From the NCBI RefSeq assembly GCF_031458235.1, contig NZ_JAVDYB010000001.1:6948501-7012500 (forward strand): 64,000 nt of DNA. Reading direction: 5' to 3'. Both the position numbers and the translations under genes were made by a program. Shown one piece after another: positions 44,828 through 62,575 of the stretch; position 1 is the first letter of the stretch; every line of letters starts with the position of its first letter. The notes beneath the pieces were generated by a model. The model made no database searches. It was not told the DNA's origin and was given only the letters and a program-made list of their open reading frames with translations. The stretch comes from Catenuloplanes atrovinosus. GTDB lineage: Bacteria; Actinomycetota; Actinomycetes; Mycobacteriales; Micromonosporaceae.

Positions 44828-45667
44828 TCAGCCGCGCTTGCGGGTCGCGTAGCGGCGGCGGACGATCAGCTTGTCGCTCGCCTGGCCCTTGCGGCGGGTA
44901 CGGCCCTCGGGCTTACCAGCCGGGTTGACCGGGTGGCGACCACCGGAGGTCTTGCCCTCACCACCACCGTGCGGGTGGTCGACCGGGTTCATGGCGACAC
45001 CACGGACGGTCGGGCGCTTGCCCTTCCACCGCATCCGGCCGGCCTTGCCCCAGTTGATGTTCGACTGGTCGGCGTTGCCGATCTCGCCGACCGTGGCACG
45101 GCAACGCACGTCGACGCGCCGGATCTCACCGGACGGCATACGCAGCGTCGCGTACTGGTCCTCGCGGCCCAGCAGCTGGATGCCGACGCCGGCCGAGCGG
45201 GCCAGCTTGGCCCCGCCGCCCGGGCGCAGCTCCACGGCGTGCACCTGGGTACCGACCGGGATGTTGCGCAGCGGCAGGTTGTTGCCCGGCTTGATGTCGG
45301 CACCGACGCCCGACTCCACCCGGTCGCCCTGCTTCAGGTCCTTCGGCGCGAGGATGTACCGCTTCTCGCCGTCGAGGTAGTGCAGCAGCGCGATCCGCGC
45401 GGTGCGGTTCGGGTCGTACTCGATGTGCGCGACCTTGGCCGGCACACCGTCCTTGTCCGCCCGCTTGAAGTCGATCAAGCGGTACTGGCGCTTGTGGCCA
45501 CCGCCCTGGTGCCGGGTGGTGATCCGGCCGTGCGCATTGCGGCCGCCCTTCTTGGGCAGCGGCACGAGCAGCGACTTCTCCGGGGTGGAGCGCGTGATCT
45601 CGGCGAAGTCCGCGACGGAGCCACCACGGCGGCCCGGCGTCGTCGGCTTGTACTTACGAATAGGCAT
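44828..45667 (-). CDS. rplB: 50S ribosomal protein L2
   Basis: A 279-residue L2, needed for subunit association and peptidyl transfer. The [24 protein letters not shown] loop with its conserved His is intact, and [27 protein letters not shown] are typical. Complete. Confidence 0.99.
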   Translation of the reverse strand: MPIRKYKPTTPGRRGGSVADFAEITRSTPEKSLLVPLPKKGGRNAHGRITTRHQGGGHKRQYRLIDFKRADKDGVPAKVAHIEYDPNRTARIALLHYLDGEKRYILAPKDLKQGDRVESGVGADIKPGNNLPLRNIPVGTQVHAVELRPGGGAKLARSAGVGIQLLGREDQYATLRMPSGEIRRVDVRCRATVGEIGNADQSNINWGKAGRMRWKGKRPTVRGVAMNPVDHPHGGGEGKTSGGRHPVNPAGKPEGRTRRKGQASDKLIVRRRYATRKRG

Positions 45668-45679
45668 GTCCTACACCCC

Positions 45680-45982
45680 TCAGCTGACCGGGCCGCCGAA
45701 GGCCTCGATGCGGTCGCCGTCGGCCAGCTTCACCAGCGCGCGCTTGGTCGCCTTGCGCTGGCCGAAGCCGGTCCGGGTCCGCTTCCGCTTGCCCTCACGG
45801 TTGGCCGTGTTCACGGTCAGTACGCGCACGTTGAAGATCTGCTGGATAGCGATCTTGATGGCGGTCTTGTTGGCGTCCGGGTGGACCAGGAACGTGTACC
45901 AGTTCTGGTCGAGGACGCTGTAGCTCTTCTCGGAGACCACCGGCGCGATGATGATGTCGCGCGGATCCGCGATCGTGGTCAC
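45680..45982 (-). CDS. rplW: 50S ribosomal protein L23
   Basis: A 100-residue L23 at the tunnel exit, docking site for trigger factor and [46 protein letters not shown] is diagnostic. GTG 45982 overlaps the rplD stop (GTGA). Confidence 0.99.
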   Translation of the reverse strand: MTTIADPRDIIIAPVVSEKSYSVLDQNWYTFLVHPDANKTAIKIAIQQIFNVRVLTVNTANREGKRKRTRTGFGQRKATKRALVKLADGDRIEAFGGPVS

Positions 45983-46626
45983 TTGTCGCCCTCCTCGGAC
46001 GTGGAGCGGGCGCCCACGAACTCGTCCAGGGCGTCCTTGGTGAAGACCACCGCGTGGGAGTTCAGCACGTCGTACGTGTTGAGCTGCCCGACCTCGATCA
46101 GGTGCACGGTCGGCTCGTTGCGCAGCGAGAGCCAGTTGAGCTCGTCCACGCCGGTCAGCACGACCAGGACCTTGGTCTCCTCGGTCACCTTGCGCAGCGT
46201 GGCCAGCGCGGCCTTCGTCGACGGCGTCTCGCCGGAGACGAACGCCTCGACCACGTGCACCGCGCCCTCGCGGGCCCGGTCGGAGAGGGCGCCACGCAGC
46301 GCGGCGGCCTTCATCTTCTTCGGGGTCCGCTGCGAGTAGTCGCGCGGCACCGGGCCGTGCACGACGCCACCGCCGGCGAACTGCGGCGCCCGGGTCGAGC
46401 CCTGGCGGGCGCGGCCGGTGCCCTTCTGCTTGTAGGGCTTCTTGCCGCCGCCGGAGACCTCGCCGCGGGTCTTCGCCTTGTGCGTGCCCTGGCGGGCGGC
46501 CGCCAGCTGAGCCACCACGACCTGGTGCATCAGCGGGATGTTGGCCTGCACGTCGAAGATCGCCGCGGGCAGGTCGACCGTGCCGGCCTTCGCGCCCTCG
46601 GTGTTCAGCACGTCAACGGAGCTCAC
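45979..46626 (-). CDS. rplD: 50S ribosomal protein L4
   Basis: A 215-residue L4. The tunnel loop [41 protein letters not shown] is complete. In some bacteria L4 also represses its own S10 operon; no such leader is proved here. GTG 46626 overlaps the rplC stop. Confidence 0.99.
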   Translation of the reverse strand: MSSVDVLNTEGAKAGTVDLPAAIFDVQANIPLMHQVVVAQLAAARQGTHKAKTRGEVSGGGKKPYKQKGTGRARQGSTRAPQFAGGGVVHGPVPRDYSQRTPKKMKAAALRGALSDRAREGAVHVVEAFVSGETPSTKAALATLRKVTEETKVLVVLTGVDELNWLSLRNEPTVHLIEVGQLNTYDVLNSHAVVFTKDALDEFVGARSTSEEGDK

Positions 46627-47285
46627 TTGGCCGCACCCTTCTTCACGGGGGCCTTCGCGGCGGAACGCACCAGGATCAGCGCGCCCTTGGGGCCGGGAAT
46701 GGCACCGCGGACGAGCAGCAGGTTGTTCTCCACGTCGACCGCCTGCACCGTCAGGTTCTGCACGGTGTAGCGCGCGCTACCCATCCGGCCCGCCATGCGG
46801 ACGCCCTTGAAGACGCGACCCGGGGTCGCGCAGGCGCCGATCGAGCCCGGGGAGCGGTGCTTGCGCTCGACACCGTGGCTCGCGCGGAGACCGTGGAAGC
46901 CGTGCCGCTTCATGACGCCGGCGAAGCCCTTGCCCTTGGTTCGGCCGGTCACGTCGACCGGGGAACCCACCGGGAACGAGTCCACGGTGACCTCCTGGCC
47001 GAGCGAGTACTCGCCGGCGTCGGTCGTCCGCAGCTCGACGATGTGACGGCGCGGCGCGACATCGGCCTTGGCGAAGTGCCCGGCCCGCGGCTTGGTCGCC
47101 TTGCGGGGGTCGATCGCACCGAACGCCAGCTGGATCGCGGAGTAGCCGTCCGTGTCAGCGGTGCGGACCTGGGTCACGACGCACGGGCCGGCCTGCACCA
47201 CGGTCACCGGGACAACCTTGTTGTTGTCCCAGACCTGGGTCATGCCGAGCTTGGCGCCCAGGATGCCCTTCACTTGCCTGTCCAT
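46623..47285 (-). CDS. rplC: 50S ribosomal protein L3
   Basis: A 220-residue L3: [36 protein letters not shown] and [42 protein letters not shown]. An early assembly protein near the peptidyl-transferase centre. 13 bp after rpsJ. Confidence 0.99.
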   Translation of the reverse strand: MDRQVKGILGAKLGMTQVWDNNKVVPVTVVQAGPCVVTQVRTADTDGYSAIQLAFGAIDPRKATKPRAGHFAKADVAPRRHIVELRTTDAGEYSLGQEVTVDSFPVGSPVDVTGRTKGKGFAGVMKRHGFHGLRASHGVERKHRSPGSIGACATPGRVFKGVRMAGRMGSARYTVQNLTVQAVDVENNLLLVRGAIPGPKGALILVRSAAKAPVKKGAAK

Positions 47286-47298
47286 GAGTTCGCAGTCC

Positions 47299-47607
47299 CT
47301 ACAGCTTGATCTCGATGTCGACGCCGGCCGGCAGGTCGAGACGCATGAGCGAGTCGACCGTCTTCGGAGTCGGGTCGATGATGTCGATCAGACGCTTGTG
47401 CGTACGCATCTCGAAGTGCTCGCGCGAGTCCTTGTACTTGTGCGGCGAACGGATCACGCAGAAACGGTTGATCTCCGTGGGCAGCGGCACCGGGCCCGCG
47501 ACCTGCGCCCCGGTGCGCGTCACCGTCTCGACGATCTTCCGCGCCGAGGAATCGACGACCTCGTGGTCGTAGGCCTTGAGCCGGATGCGGATCTTCTGTC
47601 CCGCCAT
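47299..47607 (-). CDS. rpsJ: 30S ribosomal protein S10 (NusE)
   Basis: A 102-residue S10, also the NusE partner of NusG/NusB in transcription-translation coupling. [45 protein letters not shown] is a textbook match. It heads the S10 cluster behind a ~420-bp upstream region with the conserved leader element and strong hairpins. Confidence 0.99.
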
Positions 47608-47717
47608 GGTGGCTTCTGTTTCCTTCTCTCGATGCCGCTACCTGCCGAGTCGAACTCCTCGGCATGCCCCCGGATCAGACTCGGCCAAGTCGTCGACTCG
47701 GCCGGATTTGACCCGGG

Positions 47718-47740
47718 GCACAGGGCCCTCGGCCCTGTGC
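47718..47740 (-). other. Perfect hairpin next to the rpsJ leader element
   Basis: The sense RNA forms GCACAGGGCC-GAG-GGCCCTGTGC, a perfect 10-bp stem with a 3-base loop, four bases downstream of the conserved leader element. It may be an attenuator stem or part of one composite RNA structure. Confidence 0.7.
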
Positions 47741-47744
47741 TGTC

Positions 47745-47769
47745 CGACCCCCGCGGTCGGGCGTGTCGC
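47745..47769 (-). promoter_or_regulatory. Conserved r-protein leader element, rpsJ copy
   Basis: The minus strand has GCGACACGCCCGACCGCGGG followed by GGTCG, 25 bases identical to the rpsL copy. CGACC pairs with GGTCG over a GCGGG loop. It lies ~140 nt before the rpsJ start. Confidence 0.8.
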
Positions 47770-47905
47770 GTTTTAACTTCACGCTCCGCCCCGGAATCCG
47801 GAGCGGTCTGCCCTGTGCCCCCGACATCGGGAGCCGCCCCCGTGGGAGCGCCGTCCGCCGGGATCGGGGCGTCAGGAGATCAAAAGACCCCCAGACGCCG
47901 GGCGA

Positions 47906-47950
47906 GGGCGACTGGACATGGTGCACTGAGCACAGCACATCCAGCCGCCC
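47906..47950 (-). terminator. Terminator-like hairpin after tuf
   Basis: An 11-bp stem in the minus-strand RNA (GGGCGGCUGGA with UCCAGUCGCCC, one G-U pair) around a 23-base loop that can itself pair at TGC/GCA. It is 75 bp beyond the tuf stop and is the best candidate end for the str operon transcript. Confidence 0.6.
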
Positions 47951-48025
47951 CGCGCGGACGCAACCTGACTAGTATGCCGTACTACCTCACGGCAATGCTA
48001 ATCGGGGTACCTGTTTACTTCTTAC

Positions 48026-49219
48026 TTACTTGATGATCTTCGTGACCGTGCCGGCGCCGACGGTGCGGCCACCCTCACGGATCGCGAACTTCAGGCCCTG
48101 CTCCATGGCGATCGGCTGGATCAGCTTGACCGACATCGAGGTGGAGTCGCCCGGCATGACCATCTCGGTGCCCTCGGGGAGGGTCACGACGCCGGTCACG
48201 TCGGTGGTCCGGAAGTAGAACTGCGGACGGTAGTTCTGGAAGAACGGGGTGTGCCGGCCGCCCTCCTCCTTGGAGAGGATGTAGACCTGGCCCTCGAACT
48301 CCGTGTGCGGGGTCGTGGTGCCCGGCTTGATGACGACCATGCCGCGCTCGACGTCCTCGCGCTTGATACCGCGGAGCAGCAGGCCGACGTTCTCACCGGC
48401 GCGCGCCTCGTCCAGCACCTTGCGGAACATCTCGATACCGGTGCAGATCGTCTTCATCGACTTCTCGCGGATACCGACGATCTCCACCTCCTCGTTCGGC
48501 TTGAGGATGCCGCGCTCGGCGCGACCGGTGACCACGGTGCCGCGGCCGGTGATCGTGAAGACGTCCTCGATCGGCATGAGGAACGGCTTCTCGGTCTCAC
48601 GGTCGGGCTGCGGGATCGCGGTGTCGACCGCGTCCATCAGCTCCAGCAGCTTGCCGGTCCACTCCGGGTCGCCCTCCAGCGCCTTGAGCGCCGAGACACG
48701 CACGACCGGCAGGTCGTCGCCCGGGAACTCGTAGGTGCTGAGCAGCTCACGAACCTCGAGCTCGACGAGCTCCAGGAGCTCCTCGTCGTCCACCATGTCG
48801 CTCTTGTTGAGCGCCACGACGATGTACGGAACGCCGACCTGGCGGGCCAGGAGCACGTGCTCCTTGGTCTGCGGCATCGGGCCGTCGGTCGCCGCGACCA
48901 CCAGGATCGCGCCGTCCATCTGCGCGGCACCGGTGATCATGTTCTTGATGTAGTCCGCGTGGCCGGGGCAGTCGACGTGGGCGTAGTGCCGCTTGTCGGT
49001 CTGGTACTCGACGTGCGCGATGGAGATCGTGATACCGCGGGCCTTCTCCTCCGGCGCCTTGTCGATCTCGTCGAACGGCGTGTAGGGGTTCAGGTCCGGG
49101 TACTTGTCGTGCAGGACCTTGGTGATGGCCGCAGTCAGCGTCGTCTTACCGTGGTCGATGTGACCAATGGTGCCGATGTTGACGTGCGGCTTAGTCCGCT
49201 CGAACTTCGCCTTCGCCAC
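48026..49219 (-). CDS. tuf: Elongation factor Tu
   Basis: A 397-residue EF-Tu delivering aminoacyl-tRNA. G motifs: GHIDHGKT near residue 19, the DCPGH motif, NKSD and SALK. The effector region [12 protein letters not shown] is standard. GTG 49219 with AGGAGG five bases upstream. Fourth gene of the str operon, 181 bp after fusA across a strong hairpin. Kirromycin-relevant residues were not examined in detail. Confidence 0.99.
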   Translation of the reverse strand: MAKAKFERTKPHVNIGTIGHIDHGKTTLTAAITKVLHDKYPDLNPYTPFDEIDKAPEEKARGITISIAHVEYQTDKRHYAHVDCPGHADYIKNMITGAAQMDGAILVVAATDGPMPQTKEHVLLARQVGVPYIVVALNKSDMVDDEELLELVELEVRELLSTYEFPGDDLPVVRVSALKALEGDPEWTGKLLELMDAVDTAIPQPDRETEKPFLMPIEDVFTITGRGTVVTGRAERGILKPNEEVEIVGIREKSMKTICTGIEMFRKVLDEARAGENVGLLLRGIKREDVERGMVVIKPGTTTPHTEFEGQVYILSKEEGGRHTPFFQNYRPQFYFRTTDVTGVVTLPEGTEMVMPGDSTSMSVKLIQPIAMEQGLKFAIREGGRTVGAGTVTKIIK

Positions 49220-49296
49220 TGGGTCCTCCTGTGGACTGTCTGGTTCGTTTGCGCACGGTGCCGGCTGGGGCGCCGCGAACATTGTCGACTGTGCGC

Positions 49297-49324
49297 CACG
49301 GGCCGGATTGGTATCCGGCCCGTG
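49297..49324 (-). other. Strong hairpin between fusA and tuf
   Basis: A perfect 12-bp stem, CACGGGCCGGAT with ATCCGGCCCGTG, and a 4-base loop in the 181-bp fusA-tuf gap. No T-run follows. It may set relative tuf and fusA mRNA levels by partial termination or processing. No convincing separate tuf promoter was seen in the remaining ~75 bases. Confidence 0.7.
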
Positions 49325-49400
49325 ACACTGCGGTCTTTGAGGCCGCTTCGGCCGTCAGGCCAGGTCTCACACAGCCCGCCGAGACGGGCCCGGGGTGGAA

Positions 49401-51497
<2,097 letters not shown>

Positions 51498-51621
51498 TGT
51501 AATCCCTACTTCGTCGTCTCGTCGGGTTGCTGAATCACCCGGTCGGCACCGGATGACGGTTGCGCCGGATGACCCAGCGGTGTGCCCGGCGGCCGGCCGT
51601 GACCGGCGCCGGGCGGCTGGA

Positions 51622-52092
51622 TTACCAGCGGTAGTGCGCGAAGGCCTTGTTGGACTCGGCCATCTTGTGCGTGTCCTCGCGCCGCTTGACGGCGGCACCG
51701 AGGCCGTTGCTCGCGTCGAGCAGCTCGTTCTGCAGCCGCTCGATCATGGTCTTCTCGCGGCGGGCCTTGGAGTACGTGGTCAGCCAGCGCAGGCCCAGCG
51801 TGAGCGCGCGGGCCGGACGGACCTCGACCGGCACCTGGTAGGTCGCGCCACCGACGCGGCGGCTGCGGACCTCGAGGGTCGGCTTGACGTTGTCCATCGC
51901 GCGCTTGAGCGTGACGACCGGGTCGGTGCCGGTCTTCTCCCGGCAGCCCTCGAGGGCGCCGTAGACGATGCGCTCGGCGAGCTGACGCTTGCCATCGGCA
52001 AGGATCTTGTTGACCAGCTGCGTGACGAGCGGGGAGTTGTAAACCGGGTCCGGCGTCAGCGGCCGGCGGGGAGCGGGGCCCTTACGCGGCAT
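51622..52092 (-). CDS. rpsG: 30S ribosomal protein S7
   Basis: A 156-residue S7, the 30S head assembly initiator. [48 protein letters not shown] and the C-terminal [14 protein letters not shown] are diagnostic. The ATG at 52092 starts one base after the rpsL stop. Confidence 0.99.
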   Translation of the reverse strand: MPRKGPAPRRPLTPDPVYNSPLVTQLVNKILADGKRQLAERIVYGALEGCREKTGTDPVVTLKRAMDNVKPTLEVRSRRVGGATYQVPVEVRPARALTLGLRWLTTYSKARREKTMIERLQNELLDASNGLGAAVKRREDTHKMAESNKAFAHYRW

Positions 52093-52093
52093 G

Positions 52094-52468
52094 TCAGCTC
52101 TTCTCCTTCTTCGCGCCGTAGCGGCTGCGCGCCTGCTTGCGGTTACGCACACCCTGGGTGTCGAGCGAACCGCGAATGATCTTGTAGCGAACGCCGGGCA
52201 GGTCCTTCACACGGCCGCCACGCACGAGCACGATCGAGTGCTCCTGCAGGTTGTGACCCACACCGGGGATGTACGCGGTCACCTCGATCTGGCTGCTGAG
52301 CTTGACACGAGCGACCTTGCGCAGCGCCGAGTTGGGCTTCTTCGGGGTGGTGGTGTAGACGCGCGTGCAGACTCCGCGACGCTGGGGACTCCCCTTCAGC
52401 GCCGGCGTCTTGGTCTTACTCGTCTTCGCCTGGCGGCCCTTGCGGACCAGCTGCTGGATCGTGGGCAC
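52094..52468 (-). CDS. rpsL: 30S ribosomal protein S12
   Basis: A 124-residue S12 of the decoding centre. Lys43 ([10 protein letters not shown]) and Lys88 (GGRVKDLPG) are both lysine, the streptomycin-sensitive state. GTG 52468 gives the expected start [15 protein letters not shown], with a GGAG site upstream. First gene of the str operon; a ~310-nt leader is predicted. Confidence 0.99.
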   Translation of the reverse strand: MPTIQQLVRKGRQAKTSKTKTPALKGSPQRRGVCTRVYTTTPKKPNSALRKVARVKLSSQIEVTAYIPGVGHNLQEHSIVLVRGGRVKDLPGVRYKIIRGSLDTQGVRNRKQARSRYGAKKEKS

Positions 52469-52626
52469 CGGGTACTCCGCTCCCTGTCCTATCCGGGCCG
52501 TATGCATCGGCCCGTAACTTCCGTGGCGGCCGCCCCTGTGGCGGCCGAACCCTCTGTCTTACCTACCCGGCTGCGCCGGTCTTGCCTGGTACTACCGATC
52601 GGGGGGCCTGCTGGGAGTAGGCCTCT

Positions 52627-52651
52627 CGACCCCCGCGGTCGGGCGTGTCGC
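52627..52651 (-). promoter_or_regulatory. Conserved r-protein leader element, rpsL copy
   Basis: Same 25 bases as the rpsJ copy: minus-strand GCGACACGCCCGACCGCGGG then GGTCG. It lies ~130 nt after the predicted transcription start and 163 nt before the rpsL GTG, so it is within the mRNA leader. Confidence 0.8.
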
Positions 52652-52760
52652 CCGGCGCTACGGTCGCGCGGTGAAGACTCGCGCGTGGTCTGCCATTGTC
52701 GTGGTGCGCATCGCTGACCGTGATGGTTGAGATCCGGATCGAACGGCGCACGCACAAGTT

Positions 52761-52778
52761 GCCCGGGCTAGCCCGGGC
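52761..52778 (-). other. 5'-terminal hairpin of the rpsL transcript
   Basis: GCCCGGGCTAGCCCGGGC is a perfect palindrome giving a 7-bp GC stem with a CTAG loop, beginning about four bases after the predicted transcription start. 5' hairpins of this sort often protect mRNAs from 5'-end-dependent decay. Confidence 0.6.
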
Positions 52779-52788
52779 ACGAAGGGAA

Positions 52789-52817
52789 AGAGTACCCACC
52801 GTGAGGGCGCTGGTCAA
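52789..52817 (-). promoter_or_regulatory. rpsL (str operon) promoter
   Basis: On the minus strand TTGACC (52817-52812) and TACTCT (52794-52789) are exactly 17 bp apart. This is one of the best housekeeping promoter matches in the window. Confidence 0.75.
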
Positions 52818-53014
52818 AACCGGACGGTAAGGAGAGCTATCTCCCCACTACACGACCCCCAACGGATCTCCGGCCTCAGCCCGCACACCAGAACCCGGAA
52901 GTATCTGATGCTGGCACCTTCAGCGACGAACCACTCTGCAACAGCAAGTGTACCCGGTCCCCAGGGACGCCATTCACTGACTCCCTACATGCCCGTGCGC
53001 CGCGGGGCAAGCAC

Positions 53015-54013
53015 CTACGACAGGCCGAGGACCACGACGACCAGCAGTGAGAGCAGCGCCACCGCGGCACCTCCGCCGCCGAGCGACAGCCCGGTGATCG
53101 CCAGGCCGCGGCCGCTGAACCGGATCGACGACGCCTCGGCCGGCCGCCGCACCTGACGCAGCGCGCCCACGCCCTGCACCACCGCGCCGGCTCCCGCGAT
53201 CACCGACAGCAACGCGAACGCGCCGCCGACCAGACCGCCCCAGCCGCTCTCCGCGCCGAGCAGCCCGAAGCACACCACGGCGAACGACACCAGCAGCGCC
53301 ACGGCGCCGGTCACCACCGACCCGATCGCCAGACCGGAGACCACCGCGGGCACCTCCAGGTGCACCACCGCGAACGGCGTCTCGGCCACCGGCTCCACCC
53401 GCTCCGCGCTCCCCCAGCCCTCGCGCGGCGGCGGCGGAACACCAGGACCATAGGAACCCATCGGGGGGTACGGCGAGAGCGCCGGCCCGGCCATCCCCGG
53501 CGCGTACCCCGGGTAGGCCGGCTGCGGCATCGCGGCCGGGTACCCGGGGTGGGCCGGATATCCCGGGTACGCCACGGGCGGCCCGCCATAGCCCGGATAC
53601 CCGGCGGGGACGCCGCCGTGGCCGGGATACGCGACCGGCTGACCCGGGTAGCCCGGATACGGATACCCCGGGTGCGGCATCGGCGCGCCACCGGGGTACC
53701 CCGGATAGGCCGCCGGTGACGCCGGTCGCAGCATCCCGCCCGGCATCGCCGCGGGCGCCGCCCACCCACCGGGACCCGGTCCCGCCGGAAGCACCGGCGC
53801 CGGGACCATCGGAGCCGGGGCGTGCGCCGGAGCCGGGGCGTGCGCCGGAGCCGGGGCGGGATGCGGGTTCGGATCCGGCGAGACCGGTGCCGGCCCGGCC
53901 GCCGCGGGGGCCACCGTCCCGGGCGCCTCCGATGAGGACGCGGGCGGCTCGGACCCGTCCGGCGGTCGCTGCCACACGGAGTCGGCACTCCCGTGCTGCG
54001 GCTGTTCGGTCAC
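53015..54013 (-). CDS. Proline/tyrosine-glycine-rich DUF4190-like membrane protein
   Basis: A 332-residue protein. The N-terminal ~210 residues are disordered, with PAPAHA and YPGYP/YPGH repeats. The C-terminal ~120 residues carry about three hydrophobic helices (VVSGLAIGSVVTGAVALLVSFAVVCFGLLG, GGLVGGAFALLSVIAGAGAVVQGVGAL, GLAITGLSLGGGGAAVALLSLLVVVVLGLS), like actinobacterial DUF4190 proteins. GTG 54013 has GGAGGAG nine bases upstream. Function unknown. The small membrane protein at 54108 is just upstream and probably co-transcribed. Confidence 0.8.
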   Translation of the reverse strand: MTEQPQHGSADSVWQRPPDGSEPPASSSEAPGTVAPAAAGPAPVSPDPNPHPAPAPAHAPAPAHAPAPMVPAPVLPAGPGPGGWAAPAAMPGGMLRPASPAAYPGYPGGAPMPHPGYPYPGYPGQPVAYPGHGGVPAGYPGYGGPPVAYPGYPAHPGYPAAMPQPAYPGYAPGMAGPALSPYPPMGSYGPGVPPPPREGWGSAERVEPVAETPFAVVHLEVPAVVSGLAIGSVVTGAVALLVSFAVVCFGLLGAESGWGGLVGGAFALLSVIAGAGAVVQGVGALRQVRRPAEASSIRFSGRGLAITGLSLGGGGAAVALLSLLVVVVLGLS

Positions 54014-54107
54014 GCCTGTGTTCTCCTCCCACTGTCCCCGCGGCACCGCGAGGCCTCGCGTGCGTCGAGGGCGCCCGCCGAGCATGGCACAGCGGAGCGC
54101 GCCCGTG

Positions 54108-54464
54108 TCAGTCGATGCCGGGCGCGAAGTCCTGCAGCGGCGCGTTGGCGTAGTTGAAGATCCCGACGACCAGCGCCCCGACCAGCGCGCCGGCGGCGAG
54201 CGCGATGCCGATCCAGGCGAGCGCCACGCCGCGGCGGATCCAGGCCCCGCCGGTCAGGTAACCGCCGGACGCGTACGCCTCGCGCCCCGCCTGCCGGGCC
54301 AGCAGCAGCGCGATCGTGGCCGGCACCAGCCCGCCCACCAGCGGCCCGGTGAACAGTGCGATCAGCCCGAGCGCGAACACGGTCGGCGCCTTGGTCGAGC
54401 GCACCGGCTCCGGATCGAGCGGATGCCGCCCCGGCCCGACCACGACCGCCTGAGGAAGACTCAT
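54108..54464 (-). CDS. Small membrane protein, two to three helices
   Basis: A 118-residue protein not firmly assigned. A short polar N-terminus precedes APTVFALGLIALFTGPLVGGLVPATIALLLARQAGREAYASGG and a second hydrophobic stretch (GVALAWIGIALAAGALVGALVVGIF). The pattern resembles DUF4190-type membrane modules. ATG 54464; the start is plausible but its ribosome site is weak. It lies between the rpoC terminator and the Pro-rich protein. Confidence 0.75.
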   Translation of the reverse strand: MSLPQAVVVGPGRHPLDPEPVRSTKAPTVFALGLIALFTGPLVGGLVPATIALLLARQAGREAYASGGYLTGGAWIRRGVALAWIGIALAAGALVGALVVGIFNYANAPLQDFAPGID

Positions 54465-54575
54465 GGCTGCCTACCAATCCTCCATCGCCGCGGATCCACG
54501 GCGAGCGGCACCGAGTCGATGGATTCGCTCGCGCGCTCGCTCATCCAATCATCCCTCGCGGACCCCGGAACACAC

Positions 54576-54608
54576 CGAGGGCGGGGACGCATCGCGTCCC
54601 CGCCCTCG
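54576..54608 (-). terminator. rpoBC operon terminator
   Basis: A perfect 15-bp stem (CGAGGGCGGGGACGC with GCGTCCCCGCCCTCG) and 3-base loop, 22 bases past the rpoC stop. Confidence 0.88.
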
Positions 54609-54629
54609 ACGGCGTTTCGATCAGCTAGC

Positions 54630-58520
<3,891 letters not shown>

Positions 58521-58607
58521 GTTATATATCCCTCGTGTCGTGTCTGAAAGCTAGTGGGCTCCAGGAGTCAGGCCCGGGGCGCCTCGCGACGCCCCGGACC
58601 TGGAACC

Positions 58608-62039
<3,432 letters not shown>

Positions 62040-62170
62040 GATGCGTCCTTCCGAGGACCGGTGCTGCAAAACGGCCGTTATGCGCGCACCCCAACTGACC
62101 CCGCATGGGTGGAATGACCGGTCTGAGCATTCCAGGGCAGGGCTGTAGTGAGAAGGCAGCGCAAACTAGC

Positions 62171-62199
62171 AGTGTAGCCGCACGGCTAACCGCTGTCCA
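62171..62199 (-). promoter_or_regulatory. rpoB promoter
   Basis: On the minus strand TGGACA (62199-62194) and TACACT (62176-62171) are exactly 17 bp apart. Predicted start near 62164, leader ~125 nt. Confidence 0.72.
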
Positions 62200-62532
62200 G
62201 CCCCCCACCACAGGTCGTCGCGGAACAGGCCGGGCGCACCTGATCGGTGCTCGCCGGGCCGCTCGGAACGCGGCGTGACTCTGTCGGTTCGCCCCCGGTA
62301 TTACCCGGGTCGGGGCCGTCGCAAGCGCGGAAGGTCTTGCTGCCGTTTAGCGTGCCTGCCCCCACAGCCCACGTCAAGGGTTGCGTGGCGGGTCGGAGGT
62401 CCGTGATCGACGCGAGCCGCGCGAAACGGGCCGCTAAAGCCACAATTCGGTCAATCCGCCCCGAGAATCGGGTCGTTCAGTGATCACTTAATACAGTCCG
62501 CAATCGGACGGTCGCCGATCCAGACGTTTCCA

Positions 62533-62564
62533 GCGGCGGTACGGCCGACCTGCCGTACCGCCGC
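62533..62564 (-). terminator. Terminator after the glycosyltransferase gene
   Basis: A perfect 12-bp stem (GCGGCGGTACGG with CCGTACCGCCGC) and an 8-base loop, 12 bases past the stop at 62576. Confidence 0.8.
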
Positions 62565-62575
62565 GGGACGGGGCG

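Larger units (their letters stand above)
47608..48025 (-). promoter_or_regulatory. Upstream region of the S10 cluster
   Basis: The 418-bp gap between tuf and rpsJ holds, in transcription order, a long hairpin (47906-47950), smaller GC hairpins, the conserved leader element (47745-47769) and a perfect hairpin (47718-47740). A promoter is not clear: TTGCCG (47995-47990) and TACTAG (47974-47969) are only 15 bp apart. Readthrough from tuf could also feed the cluster. No coding sequence is supported here. Confidence 0.5.
52469..53014 (-). promoter_or_regulatory. rpsL upstream region and leader
   Basis: The 546-bp gap before rpsL holds a strong promoter (52789-52817), a predicted start near 52782, a perfect hairpin at the very 5' end of the RNA, the conserved leader element (52627-52651) and a further imperfect stem (about 52606-52625). 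The stretch 52818-53014 shows nothing clear. No coding sequence is supported. Confidence 0.6.
62040..62575 (-). promoter_or_regulatory. rpoB upstream region
   Basis: The 536-bp gap between rpoB and the glycosyltransferase gene contains the terminator of the latter (62533-62564), a possible distal promoter (TTGACG at 62377-62372, CACGCT at 62354-62349, 17-bp spacer) and the strong proximal promoter (62171-62199). No small gene or RNA gene is supported. Confidence 0.5.

Noticed and set aside
47608-48025. tRNA or other small RNA gene
   Set aside because: No cloverleaf, T-loop consensus or CCA end could be built here or in the other long gaps; the structures present are simple hairpins.
52489-52817. 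Small reading frames of ~85 residues upstream of rpsL
   Set aside because: They lie in the structured leader, use no ribosome site and have no recognisable features.
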